Below are positions 1-8,501 of a DNA stretch of 64,000 bases, piece after piece. This DNA is from Pantoea latae (lineage in GTDB: Bacteria > Pseudomonadota > Gammaproteobacteria > Enterobacterales > Enterobacteriaceae). The stretch's first letter is position 1; each line of letters starts with the position of its first letter. Both the position numbers and the translations under genes were made by a program. The notes beneath the pieces are model-generated. The model had not been told where the DNA came from. It ran no database searches and worked only from the letters and a program-made list of their open reading frames with translations. Location of the stretch: contig NZ_MWUE01000022.1 of the NCBI RefSeq assembly GCF_002077695.1, forward strand, positions 224,822-288,821. Direction: 5' to 3'.

Positions 1-20
1 TCTTCTGACAGGAACTCACT

Positions 21-1589
21 ATGCTCGACACCAATTTAAAAATCCAGCTCAAGGCCTACCTTGAGAAATTAACCAAGCCTGTTGAGTTAATCGCCACCCT
101 GGACGATGGCGCCAAATCAGCGGAAATTCGCGATTTGCTGGCAGATATCGCCAGCCTGTCTGAAAAAGTCAGCTTCCGCGAAGAGAACGATCGTCCGGTG
201 CGTAAACCCTCATTCCTGATCACCAACCCTGGCTCACACAGCGGCCCGCGCTTTGCCGGTTCGCCGATGGGTCATGAGTTCACCTCACTGGTGCTGGCGC
301 TGCTGCAGACCGGCGGTCATCCGTCGAAAGAGACGCAGAGCCTGCTGGACCAGGTTGCGGCGCTGGATAGCGACCTGCATTTCGAAACCTATTACTCGCT
401 GTCATGCCACAACTGTCCTGACGTAGTGCAGGCGTTGAACCTGATGGCGATCATCAACCCGCGCGTCTCGCACACGGCGATTGACGGCGGCATGTTCCAG
501 AACGAGATCGCCGAGCGCAACGTGATGGGCGTGCCGGCGGTTTACCTGAACGGCAAAGAGTTCGGTCAGGGCCGCATGAGCCTCGCTGAGATCGTCGGCA
601 AGGTCGACACCAATGCAGAGAAACGCGCGGCGGAAGAGCTGAACAAGCGCGACGCCTATGAAGTGCTGATTGTCGGCAGCGGCCCGGCGGGCGCGGCGGC
701 GGCGATCTACTCGGCGCGTAAAGGCATCCGTACCGGCCTGATGGGCGAGCGTTTCGGCGGCCAGGTGCTCGACACCGTGGATATCGAAAACTACATCTCC
801 GTGCAGAAAACCGAAGGCGCGAAGCTGGCTGGCTCGCTGCGCGCCCACGTTGACGACTACGACGTTGACGTGATCGACACCCAGAGCGCCATCAAGCTGA
901 TCCCGGCGGCGAAAGCGGGCGGCCTGCACGCCATTGAAACCGCCTCAGGCGCGGTGCTGAAATCACGCAGCATTATCATCGCCACCGGCGCGCGCTGGCG
1001 CAACATGGGCGTACCGGGCGAAGAGCAGTATCGTACTAAGGGCGTGACCTACTGCCCGCACTGCGACGGTCCGCTGTTTAAAGGCAAGCGCGTCGCGGTC
1101 ATTGGCGGCGGTAACTCCGGCGTGGAAGCGGCTATCGACCTGGCGGGTATCGTCGAGCACGTCACCCTGCTGGAGTTCGCGGGCGAAATGCGCGCCGATC
1201 AGGTGCTGCAGAACAAGCTGCGCAGCCTGAAAAACGTTGACGTGATCCTGAACGCGCAGACCACCGAAGTGAAAGGCGACGGCAGCAAAGTTACCGGCCT
1301 GGCCTATATCGATCGCAACAACCAGACGGCGCACGATATCGCGCTGAGCGGTATCTTCGTGCAGATTGGCCTGCTGCCGAACACCACCTGGCTGGAAGGC
1401 GCGGTCGAGCGCAATAAAGTGGGCGAGATCCTGATTGACGCCAAATGCGAAACCAGCCTGAAAGGCGTGTTCGCGGCGGGCGACTGCACCACGGTGCCGT
1501 ACAAACAGATCATCATCGCCAGCGGCGAAGGCGCCAAAGCCTCGCTGAGCGCCTTTGACTATCTGATCCGCACTAAACCGGCTGAATAA
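21..1589 (+). CDS. ahpF: Alkyl hydroperoxide reductase subunit F
   Basis: Flavoprotein that passes electrons from NADH through FAD and two disulfide centres to the peroxiredoxin AhpC, which reduces H2O2 and organic peroxides in the cytoplasm. The 522 residues match the usual length (about 521). Visible: N-terminal double-thioredoxin region with C129-H-N-C132, FAD-binding [17 protein letters not shown] near residue 219, redox pair C345-P-H-C348, NAD-binding GGGNSG near 365, and a C-terminal AAGDC motif. An AGGAA ribosome site lies 6 bases before the ATG. ahpC would normally sit just upstream, outside the window. No promoter is visible in the 20 bases before the gene, so it is probably the distal gene of ahpCF. 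Confidence 0.97.
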   Translation: MLDTNLKIQLKAYLEKLTKPVELIATLDDGAKSAEIRDLLADIASLSEKVSFREENDRPVRKPSFLITNPGSHSGPRFAGSPMGHEFTSLVLALLQTGGHPSKETQSLLDQVAALDSDLHFETYYSLSCHNCPDVVQALNLMAIINPRVSHTAIDGGMFQNEIAERNVMGVPAVYLNGKEFGQGRMSLAEIVGKVDTNAEKRAAEELNKRDAYEVLIVGSGPAGAAAAIYSARKGIRTGLMGERFGGQVLDTVDIENYISVQKTEGAKLAGSLRAHVDDYDVDVIDTQSAIKLIPAAKAGGLHAIETASGAVLKSRSIIIATGARWRNMGVPGEEQYRTKGVTYCPHCDGPLFKGKRVAVIGGGNSGVEAAIDLAGIVEHVTLLEFAGEMRADQVLQNKLRSLKNVDVILNAQTTEVKGDGSKVTGLAYIDRNNQTAHDIALSGIFVQIGLLPNTTWLEGAVERNKVGEILIDAKCETSLKGVFAAGDCTTVPYKQIIIASGEGAKASLSAFDYLIRTKPAE

Positions 1590-1612
1590 CTTTTTGCGAT
1601 AGCCACGCAACC

Positions 1613-1644
1613 GCCCCGGGACCGCTGTCTCGGGGCTTTTTTTT
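1613..1644 (+). terminator. Rho-independent terminator of ahpF
   Basis: A GCCCCG/CGGGGC stem with a 12-base loop is followed by eight T residues, 24 bases after the ahpF stop. The T tract touches the stop of the convergent AEC transporter gene. Confidence 0.9.
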
Positions 1645-2602
1645 AGTAGCCCGCCAGCGACATCAGCATCATCCATATCGGCGTCGTCACCGCCGCGAAG
1701 AGCGTGGAAAAAAGCATGCTCGCCGCCGCCGGCCCGGTCAGCACGTTGAACTTCTGCGACATCAGGTAGACGTTGACGCCGACCGCCATCGAACCCAGCA
1801 GCACCACCACCCGACTCTCCAGCGGCGGCAGACGCACCAGCCAGGCGATAGCCCAGATGGTCATCGGCTGCAAAATCAGCTTCAGCAAACAGATGGTATA
1901 GCTTTCGCGTAGCCCGTCGCGCACGCGGTAGTGCGCCAGGCTCATGCCGAGCGTCACCAGCGACAGCGGCGCGGCGATAGAGCCAAGCATGCGCAGCGGC
2001 TCGGCGGCGATGGCCGGCAGCGGCTGTTTCAAAAAGCTCCACGCGGTGCCGCTGAGGATGCCGATAATCAGCGGATTTTTCGCCACGCTGAGCAGGGTGC
2101 GCCCGATGCCCTGCAGCGAGAAGCTGCCCTGTTTCGCCCACTCCACCGAGAGGGTCAGCAGCGTCCAGAGGATCAGGCTATTGAATACCAGCACCAGCGC
2201 CACTGACGGCAGCGCCTGCGCACCAAGCAGCACCGTCGCTACCGGAATGCCCAGCATCACGTTATTGGAAAAGATGCCGCCAAGGGCGAAAACCGTGCCC
2301 GCGACGCCGTCGAGCTTAAACAGCCGCGCGCCCAGGATGCGGCCAAGGATGAAAATCAGCAGGCAGCTGCCGAAAAAGGCCAGCAGCAGCCGCACATCCA
2401 CCGGCGGGCTTTTATAGAAGTCACTCATCACGCGGAACAGCATGCAGGGCAGGGCGACGTTGAACACAAAGCGGTTCATACCTTCGCTAATAGAAACCGG
2501 CCATTTGCCGATACGCGTCAGGGCGTAACCAAGAAGAATTAAAATAAACAGCGGAGCGGAAAGGTAAATCTGATGGGTAAGCGTATCAAGCAAGCTGGGC
2601 AT
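1643..2602 (-). CDS. AEC (auxin efflux carrier) family transporter
   Basis: A 319-residue inner-membrane protein with alternating hydrophobic segments from N- to C-terminus (about ten predicted helices) and the AEC-type features MNRFVFNVALPCMLFR near the N-terminus and a conserved Asn/Pro-rich half (GGIFSNNVMLGIPV). Family members move organic anions such as malate or other small solutes; the substrate here cannot be read from the sequence. It is convergent with ahpF and its stop codon abuts the ahpF terminator. No strong Shine-Dalgarno is seen at the chosen ATG, but the protein begins at the position expected for the first helix. No operon partner is apparent. Confidence 0.85.
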   Translation of the reverse strand: MPSLLDTLTHQIYLSAPLFILILLGYALTRIGKWPVSISEGMNRFVFNVALPCMLFRVMSDFYKSPPVDVRLLLAFFGSCLLIFILGRILGARLFKLDGVAGTVFALGGIFSNNVMLGIPVATVLLGAQALPSVALVLVFNSLILWTLLTLSVEWAKQGSFSLQGIGRTLLSVAKNPLIIGILSGTAWSFLKQPLPAIAAEPLRMLGSIAAPLSLVTLGMSLAHYRVRDGLRESYTICLLKLILQPMTIWAIAWLVRLPPLESRVVVLLGSMAVGVNVYLMSQKFNVLTGPAAASMLFSTLFAAVTTPIWMMLMSLAGY

Positions 2603-2678
2603 GGCGCGTCTGTTATCTGCATCAGGTCACATCAGCCTAACATGTTGTTGCCAAAAGCGTCACCCAGCAGCGCAGCGT

Positions 2679-2876
2679 TTATCCCAGCCAGCGTCGCGCC
2701 TGCGCGTCGCTGATATCGCGATAATGGATGCGATGCAGCGTCTGGCCGCAGCTTCGGCAGCGGGCAGTAATATGAGTAGAAAAATAGCTTCTGCCATTCG
2801 GGGCAATGGCATTGGCACGAGTAATTACAACATCCTGCCAACGGTGCCAGTGCGGTATAAGCGAGAGCAGTTTCAT
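2679..2876 (-). CDS. Small CxxC protein, function unknown
   Basis: A 65-residue protein beginning MKLLSLIPHWHRWQDVVITR. The start is chosen because AGAGGAA lies 5 bases upstream of this ATG; an upstream in-frame ATG at 2975 lacks such a site. It carries one C-R-S-C pair around residue 40, flanked by several His residues (HITARCRSC...LHRIHYRD), which could bind a metal ion. It is basic and has no signal peptide or membrane segment. I do not recognise the family. It stands alone between the AEC gene (same strand) and the divergent thiM leader. The good ribosome site and sensible composition favour a real gene. Confidence 0.55.
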   Translation of the reverse strand: MKLLSLIPHWHRWQDVVITRANAIAPNGRSYFSTHITARCRSCGQTLHRIHYRDISDAQARRWLG

Positions 2877-2997
2877 CAGGTTCCTCTGAAACGGATAGCC
2901 AGGATTAAACAGCATGGTTTGCGGGCCCGGAGCATTAGGCTTGTTTTTTAGCCGCCATTGGTTGATCGAGATCATGCGGAACCGAGCTAACTGGTAA

Positions 2998-3013
2998 TAC
3001 CTCTTAAGAGGTA
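2998..3013. repeat. Perfect 16-bp palindrome upstream of thiM promoter
   Basis: TACCTCTTAAGAGGTA is a perfect inverted repeat with no spacer. It ends 6 bases before the TTGCTT -35 box of thiM and lies between thiM and the divergent small ORF. Its form and position suit an operator for a dimeric regulator; no regulator can be named. Confidence 0.5.
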
Positions 3014-3019
3014 GGCGTA

Positions 3020-3048
3020 TTGCTTTCGCCAGGCGCCTCTCTTATGCT
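3020..3048 (+). promoter_or_regulatory. Probable sigma-70 promoter of thiMD
   Basis: TTGCTT (3020-3025) and TATGCT (3043-3048) are separated by 17 bases. Transcription would begin around 3055, immediately before the TPP riboswitch. Confidence 0.6.
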
Positions 3049-3060
3049 GCTGGCGTAACA

Positions 3061-3143
3061 TTCGACTCGGGGTGCCCTTCTTTGTGAAGGCTGAGAAATA
3101 CCCGTAATACCTGATCTGGATAATGCCAGCGTAGGGAAGTCAG
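3061..3143 (+). ncRNA. TPP riboswitch (THI element)
   Basis: The aptamer is nearly identical, from memory, to that of E. coli thiM. It has the 5' GACTCGGGGTGCCC strand, the CTTC-loop-GAAG stem, the conserved CTGAGA motif, ATACCCGT, ACCTGATCTGGATAATGCCAGC and the closing GTAGGGAAGTC. Thiamine pyrophosphate binding would fold the aptamer and hide the downstream ribosome site, lowering thiMD expression when the cofactor is plentiful. It ends about 45 bases before the chosen thiM start. Confidence 0.97.
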
Positions 3144-3188
3144 ATGCCTGACCGCATTCGCCTTCTTGTTCGCCGGTTGGGAGTTATG

Positions 3189-3983
3189 ATGATCCATCAA
3201 CCTCAACGCTTTTCTGACGCGCACTTCGCGCCCGTTCTCGCCCGCTTCGTTCAACGCCAGCCGCTGGTGCACTGCATGACCAACGACGTGGTGCAGAACG
3301 TCACCGCCAACGTCCTGCTGGCGCTTCACGCTTCGCCCGCTATGGTGATCGATCCTGACGAGGCCACGCAGTTTGCCGCGATGGCCGACGCGTTGCTGAT
3401 CAACGTCGGCACTCTGACCCGCGATCGCCGCGACGCCATGCTGGCGGCGGTGCAGGCCGCCAACGCGGCGCAAAAGCCTTGGGTGCTCGATCCGGTGGCG
3501 GTCGGGGCGCTGCGCCTGCGCAGCGAATTCTGCCAGCAGCTTCTTGCGCTGCGGCCTGCCGCGGTGCGCGGCAACGCGTCTGAAATTCTTGCGCTGGCGC
3601 AGCAGGGCGCGGGCGGGCGCGGCGTAGATTCGCAGCATCAGGCGGAGGCGGCGCTGGAGGCGGCGCGCGAGCTGGCGCAAAAGCATCAGACGCTGGTGGC
3701 GATCAGCGGCGAGGTCGATTACGTCACCGACGGCCATAAAACGCTGAGCATCGCTGGCGGCAGCGCGCTGATGACGCGCGTGGTCGGCACCGGCTGCGCG
3801 CTCTCCGCCGTGGTCGCCGCCTTTTGCAGCCTGCCGGGTGACAGGCGGGATAACGTCGCCAGCGCCTGCCGCATCATGACGCTGGCGGGCGAACGCGCCG
3901 CCGCCCAGACCGCCGCGCCCGGCAGCTTCGCCACGCTGTTTATCGATGCCCTGTGGCAGCTGGCACAGGAGGCGCGCGCATGA
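3189..3983 (+). CDS. thiM: Hydroxyethylthiazole kinase
   Basis: Phosphorylates 4-methyl-5-(2-hydroxyethyl)thiazole in thiamine salvage. With this start it has 264 residues (usual about 262). The reading frame is open from 3144, but that ATG lies at the end of the riboswitch. GGGAG at 3179-3183 is 5 bases before the ATG at 3189, giving [15 protein letters not shown]. Typical motifs are visible: [20 protein letters not shown] near the N-terminus, [10 protein letters not shown] in the middle, and [13 protein letters not shown] in the C-terminal third, containing the Gly/Cys of the ribokinase-type active site. It is translationally coupled to thiD and controlled by the TPP riboswitch. Confidence 0.95.
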   Translation: MIHQPQRFSDAHFAPVLARFVQRQPLVHCMTNDVVQNVTANVLLALHASPAMVIDPDEATQFAAMADALLINVGTLTRDRRDAMLAAVQAANAAQKPWVLDPVAVGALRLRSEFCQQLLALRPAAVRGNASEILALAQQGAGGRGVDSQHQAEAALEAARELAQKHQTLVAISGEVDYVTDGHKTLSIAGGSALMTRVVGTGCALSAVVAAFCSLPGDRRDNVASACRIMTLAGERAAAQTAAPGSFATLFIDALWQLAQEARA

Positions 3984-4780
3984 AACGTATCAACGCGCTG
4001 ACGATTGCCGGCACCGATCCCAGCGGCGGCGCCGGCATCCAGGCCGACCTTAAAGCCTTTTCGGCGCTCGGCGCCTACGGCACCAGCGTCATCACCGCGC
4101 TGGTGGCGCAGAACACCCGTGGCGTACAGTCGGTTTATCGCATCGATCCCGCTTTTGTCGGCGCGCAGCTTGATTCGGTGCTGAGCGACGTGCGCATCGA
4201 CACGGCGAAAATCGGCATGCTGTCGGAAACCGCCATCGTGCGTATTGTGGCGGAACAGCTAAAGCGCGCCGATATCCCGTTCGTGGTGCTGGACACGGTG
4301 ATGGTGGCGAAAAGCGGCGATCCCTTGCTATCGCCTGACGCTATCGCCAGCGTGCGCGAGCTGCTGCTGCCGCAGGTGTCGCTGATCACCCCCAATCTGC
4401 CGGAGGCGGCGGCGCTGCTCGACTGTGCGCCAGCGCGCAGTGAAGAGGAGATGCTTGCCCAGGGCGAAGCGCTGCTGGCGCTCGGCTGTCAGGCGGTGCT
4501 GATGAAAGGCGGTCATCTCGGCGACAGCGAAAGCCCGGACTGGCTCATCGCCCGCGACGGCGCGCAGCGTTTTACCGCGCCGCGCGTCAATACGCGCCAT
4601 ACCCACGGCACCGGCTGCTCGCTCTCCGCCGCACTGGCGGCGCTGCGCCCGCGTTATGACGGCTGGGCCGACACCCTGCGCGAGGCGAAAAGCTGGCTGC
4701 AGCAGGCGCTTATCGAGGCCGATACGCTGGAGGTTGGCAACGGCATCGGGCCGGTGCATCACTTTCATCGCTGGTGGTAA
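3980..4780 (+). CDS. thiD: Hydroxymethylpyrimidine / phosphomethylpyrimidine kinase
   Basis: Catalyses two successive phosphorylations of HMP to HMP-PP, the pyrimidine half of thiamine. It has 266 residues, the usual length. The start overlaps the thiM stop (ATGA), which indicates translational coupling. Visible ribokinase-fold motifs: [18 protein letters not shown] at the N-terminus (HMP binding), [29 protein letters not shown] and the C-terminal [12 protein letters not shown] with the catalytic Cys region. With thiM it forms a salvage operon under the upstream TPP riboswitch and is followed by a bidirectional terminator. Confidence 0.97.
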   Translation: MKRINALTIAGTDPSGGAGIQADLKAFSALGAYGTSVITALVAQNTRGVQSVYRIDPAFVGAQLDSVLSDVRIDTAKIGMLSETAIVRIVAEQLKRADIPFVVLDTVMVAKSGDPLLSPDAIASVRELLLPQVSLITPNLPEAAALLDCAPARSEEEMLAQGEALLALGCQAVLMKGGHLGDSESPDWLIARDGAQRFTAPRVNTRHTHGTGCSLSAALAALRPRYDGWADTLREAKSWLQQALIEADTLEVGNGIGPVHHFHRWW

Positions 4781-4793
4781 ACGTCAGAGAGAG

Positions 4794-4818
4794 AAAAGGC
4801 CAGCAGCGCTGGCCTTTT
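4794..4818. terminator. Bidirectional terminator between thiD and rspR
   Basis: AAAAGGCCAGC, a 3-base loop, then GCTGGCCTTTT. The A-stem-T arrangement can terminate both thiD (plus strand) and the convergent rspR (minus strand), whose stops flank it at 4780 and 4838. Confidence 0.85.
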
Positions 4819-4837
4819 CAGGGATATTCAGGACGGA

Positions 4838-5524
4838 TTACAGCGACTCGAACCACTCGCTGTTGCGTTCGGCGATAGGGGTAATAGAGAAAATCATCTC
4901 CTGCAAATGACGACGCATCGCCGCTTCGGCGGCATCGGCATCATGCGCCTTCAGCGCTGACAGGATCTCTTCATGCTGCTCAATCAGGCTTTCCGGCGGC
5001 GAGACCTCACTCAGCGTCAGAAAGCGCACCCGGTCCATCGCCGCTTTGATATTTTCTACCGTCTCCCACGCCAGTGCGCAGTGGATGCTCTCGGCGATCA
5101 GACGGTGAAATTCATCGTCAAGGCTGAGAAACGCCTGGCTGTCGTGGCGTTCCGCCGCCATCTTTTGCAGCTGAAGATTGTGCTCCAGCGCCATCAGCGC
5201 CACGGGCTCAATCTCCAGCGCCGCACGGCGCACCACCGACACCTCTACCGCTTCGCGAATAAAGCGGCCATCCGCGACGCGACGCGCGGAGATTTTGCGC
5301 ACGAAGGTGCCGCGCTGCGGCAGCACCTGCACCAGTCCCGCCTCCGCCAGCTTGATAAAGGCTTCGCGCACCGGCTGACGCGACACGTTAAAGCGGGCCG
5401 ACACTTCTTTTTCTGACAGCAGCGAACCCGGCTGGATGACGCAGGTCACGATATCCTTGCGCAGATAACGATAAATCTGCTGGTTAACCGGCTCGCTGGT
5501 GGTGATGGTATAGGCGATTGACAT
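4838..5524 (-). CDS. rspR: GntR/FadR-family regulator (RspR-like)
   Basis: A 228-residue transcription factor. The N-terminal winged HTH (about residues 12-76) contains LSEKEVSARFNVSRQPVREAFIKLAEAGLV and the wing QRGTFVRKI. The C-terminal all-helical FCD domain (about 85-215) carries the metal-binding pattern D..FH (LDDEFHRLIAE) with later His residues (EQHEEIL, RRHLQEM). Length and sequence agree with E. coli RspR (YdfH), which represses rspAB. It is the last gene of the minus-strand rspA-rspB-ydfJ-ydfI cluster, so it probably senses a sugar acid handled by that operon. The ribosome site at the chosen start is weak. A 100-base gap upstream could hold a separate promoter, but none is obvious. 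Confidence 0.88.
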   Translation of the reverse strand: MSIAYTITTSEPVNQQIYRYLRKDIVTCVIQPGSLLSEKEVSARFNVSRQPVREAFIKLAEAGLVQVLPQRGTFVRKISARRVADGRFIREAVEVSVVRRAALEIEPVALMALEHNLQLQKMAAERHDSQAFLSLDDEFHRLIAESIHCALAWETVENIKAAMDRVRFLTLSEVSPPESLIEQHEEILSALKAHDADAAEAAMRRHLQEMIFSITPIAERNSEWFESL

Positions 5525-5624
5525 GCGGCATATCCGTATTACGGCTGGCCGCAGCCAGCCCGTTGGGAAAGTGTCAGTCTAATCAGCGCGCTGCGACTGC
5601 GCCAGTGCTTTTGATACTGAACAA

Positions 5625-7085
5625 TTACAGCGAGTTGACCACCTGCGCCACCGTGGCGCGCGCGCCGTGCTCGCGCAGCTGCAGCCAGAAGCGCGTCAGC
5701 GTTGCCACCACCGCCGCATTCTGCGCCAGATCCTCGCCGAATACCGCTTTGATGCCCAGCAGCGCCCTGACGCGCGCTTCGCCCTCGGCGCTGTTGGCCA
5801 CGCGCTCCGCCAGTTCCGCCTTCAGCGGATCGCGGATCTCGACCGGCGCGCCTTGCTCATCCACGCCGCCGACATAGCGCATCCAGCCCGCCACGCCCAG
5901 CAGCAGCAGATCGCAGTTGCTGCCATTTTTCAGGTGCCAGCGCACGCTGTCGAGCAGGCGCTGCGGCAGCTTCTGCGTGCCGTCGGTGGCGATCTGGTAA
6001 GTACGATGCTTAATCGCGCGGTTTTCATAGCGGGCGATCAGCGAGTCGGCATAGGCGGTGAGATCCACGCCCTGGGTGCGCAGCGTCGGCGCCTGCTGCT
6101 CCAGCATCAGCCTGCGCGCGGCGGTGCGCAGGTTCGCGTCGGCCATGCAGTCGCTAATATATTCATAGCCGGCTAAAAAGCCGAGATAGGCCAGAAACGA
6201 GTGGCTGCCGTTAAGCATGCGCAGCTTCATCTCTTCGAACGGCAGCACGTCGCTGACCAGCTCCGCGCCCGCCTGCTCCCAGGCTGGCCGACCGCTGACG
6301 AAGTTATCCTCGATCACCCACTGGAAAAAGGGTTCCGCTTCCACCGCAACCGGATCGCGACTGCCCAGGCGCTCGGTCAGCTGAGCAAAGGCGCTGTCGG
6401 TCATTGCCGGCACGATGCGATCGACCATGGTGGAAGGGAAGGTGACATGCTGCTGAATATAGTCCGCCAGCGCGCTATCCTGGCGCTGCGCCAGCTGCAC
6501 GATCGCGTTGCGCGTGACGTGGCCGTTTTCCGGCATATTGTCGCAGGACATCACGCTGAACGGCGGCAGGCCCGCGTCGCGGCGGCGGCGGATCGCTGCC
6601 AGAATCAGGCCCGGCAGCGAGCGCGGCGCATCGGGATGGGCCAGGTCATGCACAATATCGGGATGGTCCGGGTTGAGATCGCCGCTGGCGGGATGATGGC
6701 AGTAGCCTTTTTCCGTCACCGTCATCGAAACGATCGCCACCTCTGGCTGGCTCATGGCGGCGATCACCGCCTCGATGCCGTCGCCTTTGCCGTGCAGCGC
6801 CGAGGTGATCACGCCGATCACGCGCGTCTGCAGCGAGTCGTCGGCCATCTCGGTGAGGGTATACAGATGATCCTGCTGACGCAGCGCCTGGATCAGATCG
6901 CCGCTGTTGAGGTTAACTTCACAATAGCCCCAGTCACTGCCCTGTTCCGCCAGTTTGTCGCTGCAGAGCGCCTGGTGCGCGCGATGGAACGCGCCGAAGC
7001 CGATATGCACCATGCGGGTTTTCAGTTGGCGGCGATCGTAGCGTGGGCGCTGCACGTCGGCGGGAAGGCGATCAATCTCTAACAT
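5625..7085 (-). CDS. ydfI: Mannitol dehydrogenase-family oxidoreductase (YdfI-like, fructuronate reductase type)
   Basis: A 486-residue NAD-dependent polyol/hexonate dehydrogenase of the long-chain mannitol dehydrogenase family, which includes UxuB fructuronate reductase. The N-terminal Rossmann part begins MVHIGFGAFHRAHQA. The signature VPAMTDSAF and the catalytic segment MKLRMLNGSHSFLAYLG (Lys, Asn and His) are present. An AAGGAC site precedes the ATG. It is in an operon with rspA (mannonate-type dehydratase), rspB and a hexuronate-type transporter, so interconversion of D-mannonate or a related aldonate with a keto-sugar acid is the likely reaction. The exact substrate is inferred. The length equals E. 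coli YdfI. Confidence 0.88.
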   Translation of the reverse strand: MLEIDRLPADVQRPRYDRRQLKTRMVHIGFGAFHRAHQALCSDKLAEQGSDWGYCEVNLNSGDLIQALRQQDHLYTLTEMADDSLQTRVIGVITSALHGKGDGIEAVIAAMSQPEVAIVSMTVTEKGYCHHPASGDLNPDHPDIVHDLAHPDAPRSLPGLILAAIRRRRDAGLPPFSVMSCDNMPENGHVTRNAIVQLAQRQDSALADYIQQHVTFPSTMVDRIVPAMTDSAFAQLTERLGSRDPVAVEAEPFFQWVIEDNFVSGRPAWEQAGAELVSDVLPFEEMKLRMLNGSHSFLAYLGFLAGYEYISDCMADANLRTAARRLMLEQQAPTLRTQGVDLTAYADSLIARYENRAIKHRTYQIATDGTQKLPQRLLDSVRWHLKNGSNCDLLLLGVAGWMRYVGGVDEQGAPVEIRDPLKAELAERVANSAEGEARVRALLGIKAVFGEDLAQNAAVVATLTRFWLQLREHGARATVAQVVNSL

Positions 7086-7103
7086 AGTCCGTCCTTATGG
7101 CAA

Positions 7104-7124
7104 ACGGGGCGTCCTGCGCCCCGT
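7104..7124 (-). other. Intercistronic hairpin between ydfJ and ydfI
   Basis: ACGGGGCG and CGCCCCGT arms (8 bp) with a 5-base loop. There is no T tract downstream on the minus strand, so it is more likely an mRNA-stabilising or processing hairpin than a full terminator. Confidence 0.5.
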
Positions 7125-7145
7125 GATTCAGTCATATGCGTCTGT

Positions 7146-8429
7146 TTATACCGAAACGGGCTTGCTGCTCGCTTTCGGGCTGCGGATAACGAACAGCACC
7201 AGGAAGGCGCCGACGGCGGCGACAACGCCGGCCAGCACAAAGGCGCTGTCGAATTTGCCGGTGTGCTGCACGATAAACCCGGTGACGATCGGGCCGATGA
7301 TGCCCGACAGGCTGCCCACCAGATGGATAAAGCCGCTGATGCTGCCGACGCGGCTCTTGTGCACCACGTCCTGAATAATCGCCCAGTAGATCGCGCCGGT
7401 GATGTAGAGGAAGAAAATCGAGATCGACATCATCATCACCGCAGAGTTGACCTCTTTTACCGTACCCGCCAGCGCCACACAAACGGCGGCGGCAAACAGT
7501 GAGACCACCAGCACAATTTTACGCGACAGCAGTAACTTGCCGGTAATATTGAAGATCTTGTCAGAGATCCAGCCGCCCAGCGCCAGGCCGACGAAGCCGA
7601 CAATCCACGGGATCATGGTGGTAATCGACATCGATTTAATATCGAGGCCGTGCGCCTGCACCAGATAGGCCGGGAACCAGCTCAGGAAGAAAAACAGAAT
7701 GTAGTTGTAGCAGAAGAAGGCGAAGGCGGTGACCAGGATAATCGGCTGACGCAGATAGTAGCCGAAGCCGTGCGACGCCTGCGCCAGATCCGCCTCTTCG
7801 CCCGGCTGCTCGGCTTTCAGCTGATCCACCAGCGCGCGCTCTTCTGCAGAGACGTGACGGCTTTTCGCCGGGTTGTCCGCCGAGACGAACAGCCAGATCG
7901 CCATCCACACCAGACCGATCAGGCAGATGATGACAAAGGCCGGACGCCAGCCGAAGGCGAGGGCGAGATAGCCGATAATCGGACCGGCCACCGCGCCGCC
8001 CAGCGGCGAACCGGCGCTCAGCAGGCCCATGGCGGTGGCGGCCTGTTTTTTCGGGAACCAGCCGTTAATCGCTTTATTGGCGGAGGCGCAGATCGGGCCT
8101 TCCGCCATGCCGAACAGCACGCGCAGGATCAGCATCGACCAGAAGCCAGTCGCCAGCGCGGTCATGCCGCAGAACAGCGACCACATGCCGACCGCGATGC
8201 CGAGCACGATTTTCGGTCCGAAGCGATCCGTGGCGACGCCGCCGACGAAGTTGAACAGCGCGTAGCCGAAGAAGAAGCTGCCGAAGATCATGCCGAACTG
8301 TTCGGCGTTGATCGCCAGATCTTTTTCTACCAGCGGTAAGGTCAGGGAGAGGGCAACACGATCGAGGTAATTGATCATGTAAACAAGAAACAACAGCAGT
8401 ACGATTGTCCAGCGCAGATTTTTAAACAT
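7146..8429 (-). CDS. ydfJ: MFS transporter, anion:cation symporter family (hexuronate/aldonate uptake, YdfJ-like)
   Basis: A 427-residue inner-membrane permease with about 12 membrane segments. Motif NYLDRVALSLTLPLVEKDL in the first helix, followed by SFFFGYALFNFVGGVATDRFGPK and FGMAEGPICASANKAINGWFP, is characteristic of the ACS group that includes ExuT, GudP and GarP. A GGAG ribosome site lies before the ATG. It sits between rspB and ydfI in the sugar-acid operon and most likely imports the operon's substrate with protons. In E. coli K-12 ydfJ is, from memory, disrupted near a prophage; here the gene looks intact. Confidence 0.88.
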   Translation of the reverse strand: MFKNLRWTIVLLLFLVYMINYLDRVALSLTLPLVEKDLAINAEQFGMIFGSFFFGYALFNFVGGVATDRFGPKIVLGIAVGMWSLFCGMTALATGFWSMLILRVLFGMAEGPICASANKAINGWFPKKQAATAMGLLSAGSPLGGAVAGPIIGYLALAFGWRPAFVIICLIGLVWMAIWLFVSADNPAKSRHVSAEERALVDQLKAEQPGEEADLAQASHGFGYYLRQPIILVTAFAFFCYNYILFFFLSWFPAYLVQAHGLDIKSMSITTMIPWIVGFVGLALGGWISDKIFNITGKLLLSRKIVLVVSLFAAAVCVALAGTVKEVNSAVMMMSISIFFLYITGAIYWAIIQDVVHKSRVGSISGFIHLVGSLSGIIGPIVTGFIVQHTGKFDSAFVLAGVVAAVGAFLVLFVIRSPKASSKPVSV

Positions 8430-8460
8430 AGTGGCTCCAACGCTTTTTTATAGTGGTGTC

Positions 8461-8480
8461 GCCGGCAGCGCGCTGCCGGC
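8461..8480 (-). other. Perfect 20-bp palindrome between rspB and ydfJ
   Basis: GCCGGCAGCGCGCTGCCGGC is a perfect inverted repeat lying between the rspB stop and the ydfJ start. No T run follows on the transcribed strand. It would form a strong RNA hairpin that could protect the upstream rspAB message or tune ydfJ expression. Confidence 0.55.
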
Positions 8481-8501
8481 TGAATCCCCGGTGAGGCAAG
8501 G

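Noticed and set aside
3144..3188. Upstream ATG for thiM at 3144
   Set aside because: It sits at the 3' end of the TPP riboswitch; the ATG at 3189 has a proper ribosome site and gives the usual protein length.
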